Shown piece by piece: positions 5,546 to 5,697 of a stretch of 5,697 nucleotides of DNA. The stretch lies in assembly GCA_018818755.1 (NCBI GenBank), contig JAHIRL010000059.1, positions 1 to 5,697 on the forward strand. Direction: 5' to 3'. The DNA comes from Patescibacteria group bacterium (GTDB lineage Bacteria > Patescibacteriota > Gracilibacteria > UBA1369 > LOWO2-01-FULL-3). The notes beneath the pieces are model-generated. The model saw nothing but the letters and a program-made list of their open reading frames with translations. It was not told the origin of the DNA and made no database searches. The stretch's first letter is position 1. Each line of letters starts with the position of its first letter. Made by a program: the position numbers and the translations under genes.

Positions 5546-5697
5546 ATGTGTGGAGTACTTGGAATTTACGGTCATGATTATATCGCTCAGGATACTTACG
5601 ATGCTTTGATGACACTGCAACACCGTGGGCAGGATGCCGTGGGGATGGCGACTTATGATGGCAGTTTCCATGTGCGCAAGCAGTTGGGATTGGTAAA
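5546..5697 (+). CDS. purF: Amidophosphoribosyltransferase, N-terminal part (cut by window edge)
   Basis: PurF catalyses the first committed step of purine synthesis, PRPP plus glutamine to 5-phosphoribosylamine. The first 50 residues are present. The protein starts MCGVLGIYG, so Cys2 becomes the N-terminal nucleophile of the Ntn-type glutaminase domain once Met is removed, without a longer propeptide. ALMTLQHRGQDAVGMA (20-35) is the family signature, with the conserved LQHRGQD. The PRPP-transferase domain is outside the window. The start lies one base after the folD stop, without a Shine-Dalgarno sequence, so translation is probably coupled to folD. The LQHRGQDAVG version distinguishes it from GlmS and glutamate synthase, which share the domain. 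Confidence 0.93.
   Translation, partial: MCGVLGIYGHDYIAQDTYDALMTLQHRGQDAVGMATYDGSFHVRKQLGLV

Overview
The window looks like ordinary bacterial chromosome carrying translation and nucleotide/one-carbon genes. It has a moderate AT bias, standard codon use with no in-frame TGA, short intergenic gaps and almost no Shine-Dalgarno sequences. Compact gene packing, SD-poor AT-rich leaders, a divergent thymidylate kinase and an unfamiliar kinase-like protein would fit a Candidate Phyla Radiation (Patescibacteria-like) or similarly little-studied lineage. That placement is an inference, because no rRNA or taxon-specific marker is present.

Left part, + strand (1-1142): the 3' end of rplK (ribosomal protein L11), then complete rplA (L1), then a possible 57-codon gene of unknown function. 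Between rplK and rplA lies an RNA element that closely copies the L1-binding stalk of 23S rRNA. This points to feedback control of rplA translation by its own product.

Middle part, - strand (1221-3532): two genes read leftwards. The first transcribed is a complete DUF1385 (YqhQ-like) membrane protein. The second is a roughly 408-residue protein that is interrupted by a one-base frameshift at an A8 run. Its N-terminus resembles a kinase glycine-rich loop, and its middle has a DxG-like motif. A strong GC-rich palindrome sits where this gene converges with the rplA side.

Right part, + strand (3592-5697): dut (dUTPase), tmk-like (thymidylate kinase), folD (methylene-THF dehydrogenase/cyclohydrolase) and the 5' end of purF, with gaps of 7, 47 and 1 bases. 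This reads as a nucleotide-synthesis operon. Dut yields dUMP, the precursor of dTMP; the kinase takes dTMP to dTDP; FolD makes 10-formyl-THF for purine synthesis, which PurF begins. The 59-bp divergent gap before dut holds a perfect 12-bp palindrome over the likely -10 regions, and the end of dut carries a G-quadruplex motif.

No mobile element, tRNA, rRNA or CRISPR array was seen. No gene-free stretch exceeds 300 bases. The most interesting items are the L1 mimic, the A8 frameshift in the kinase-like gene, the palindrome before dut and the G-run at the dut-tmk junction. I do not see a clearly new multi-gene system.
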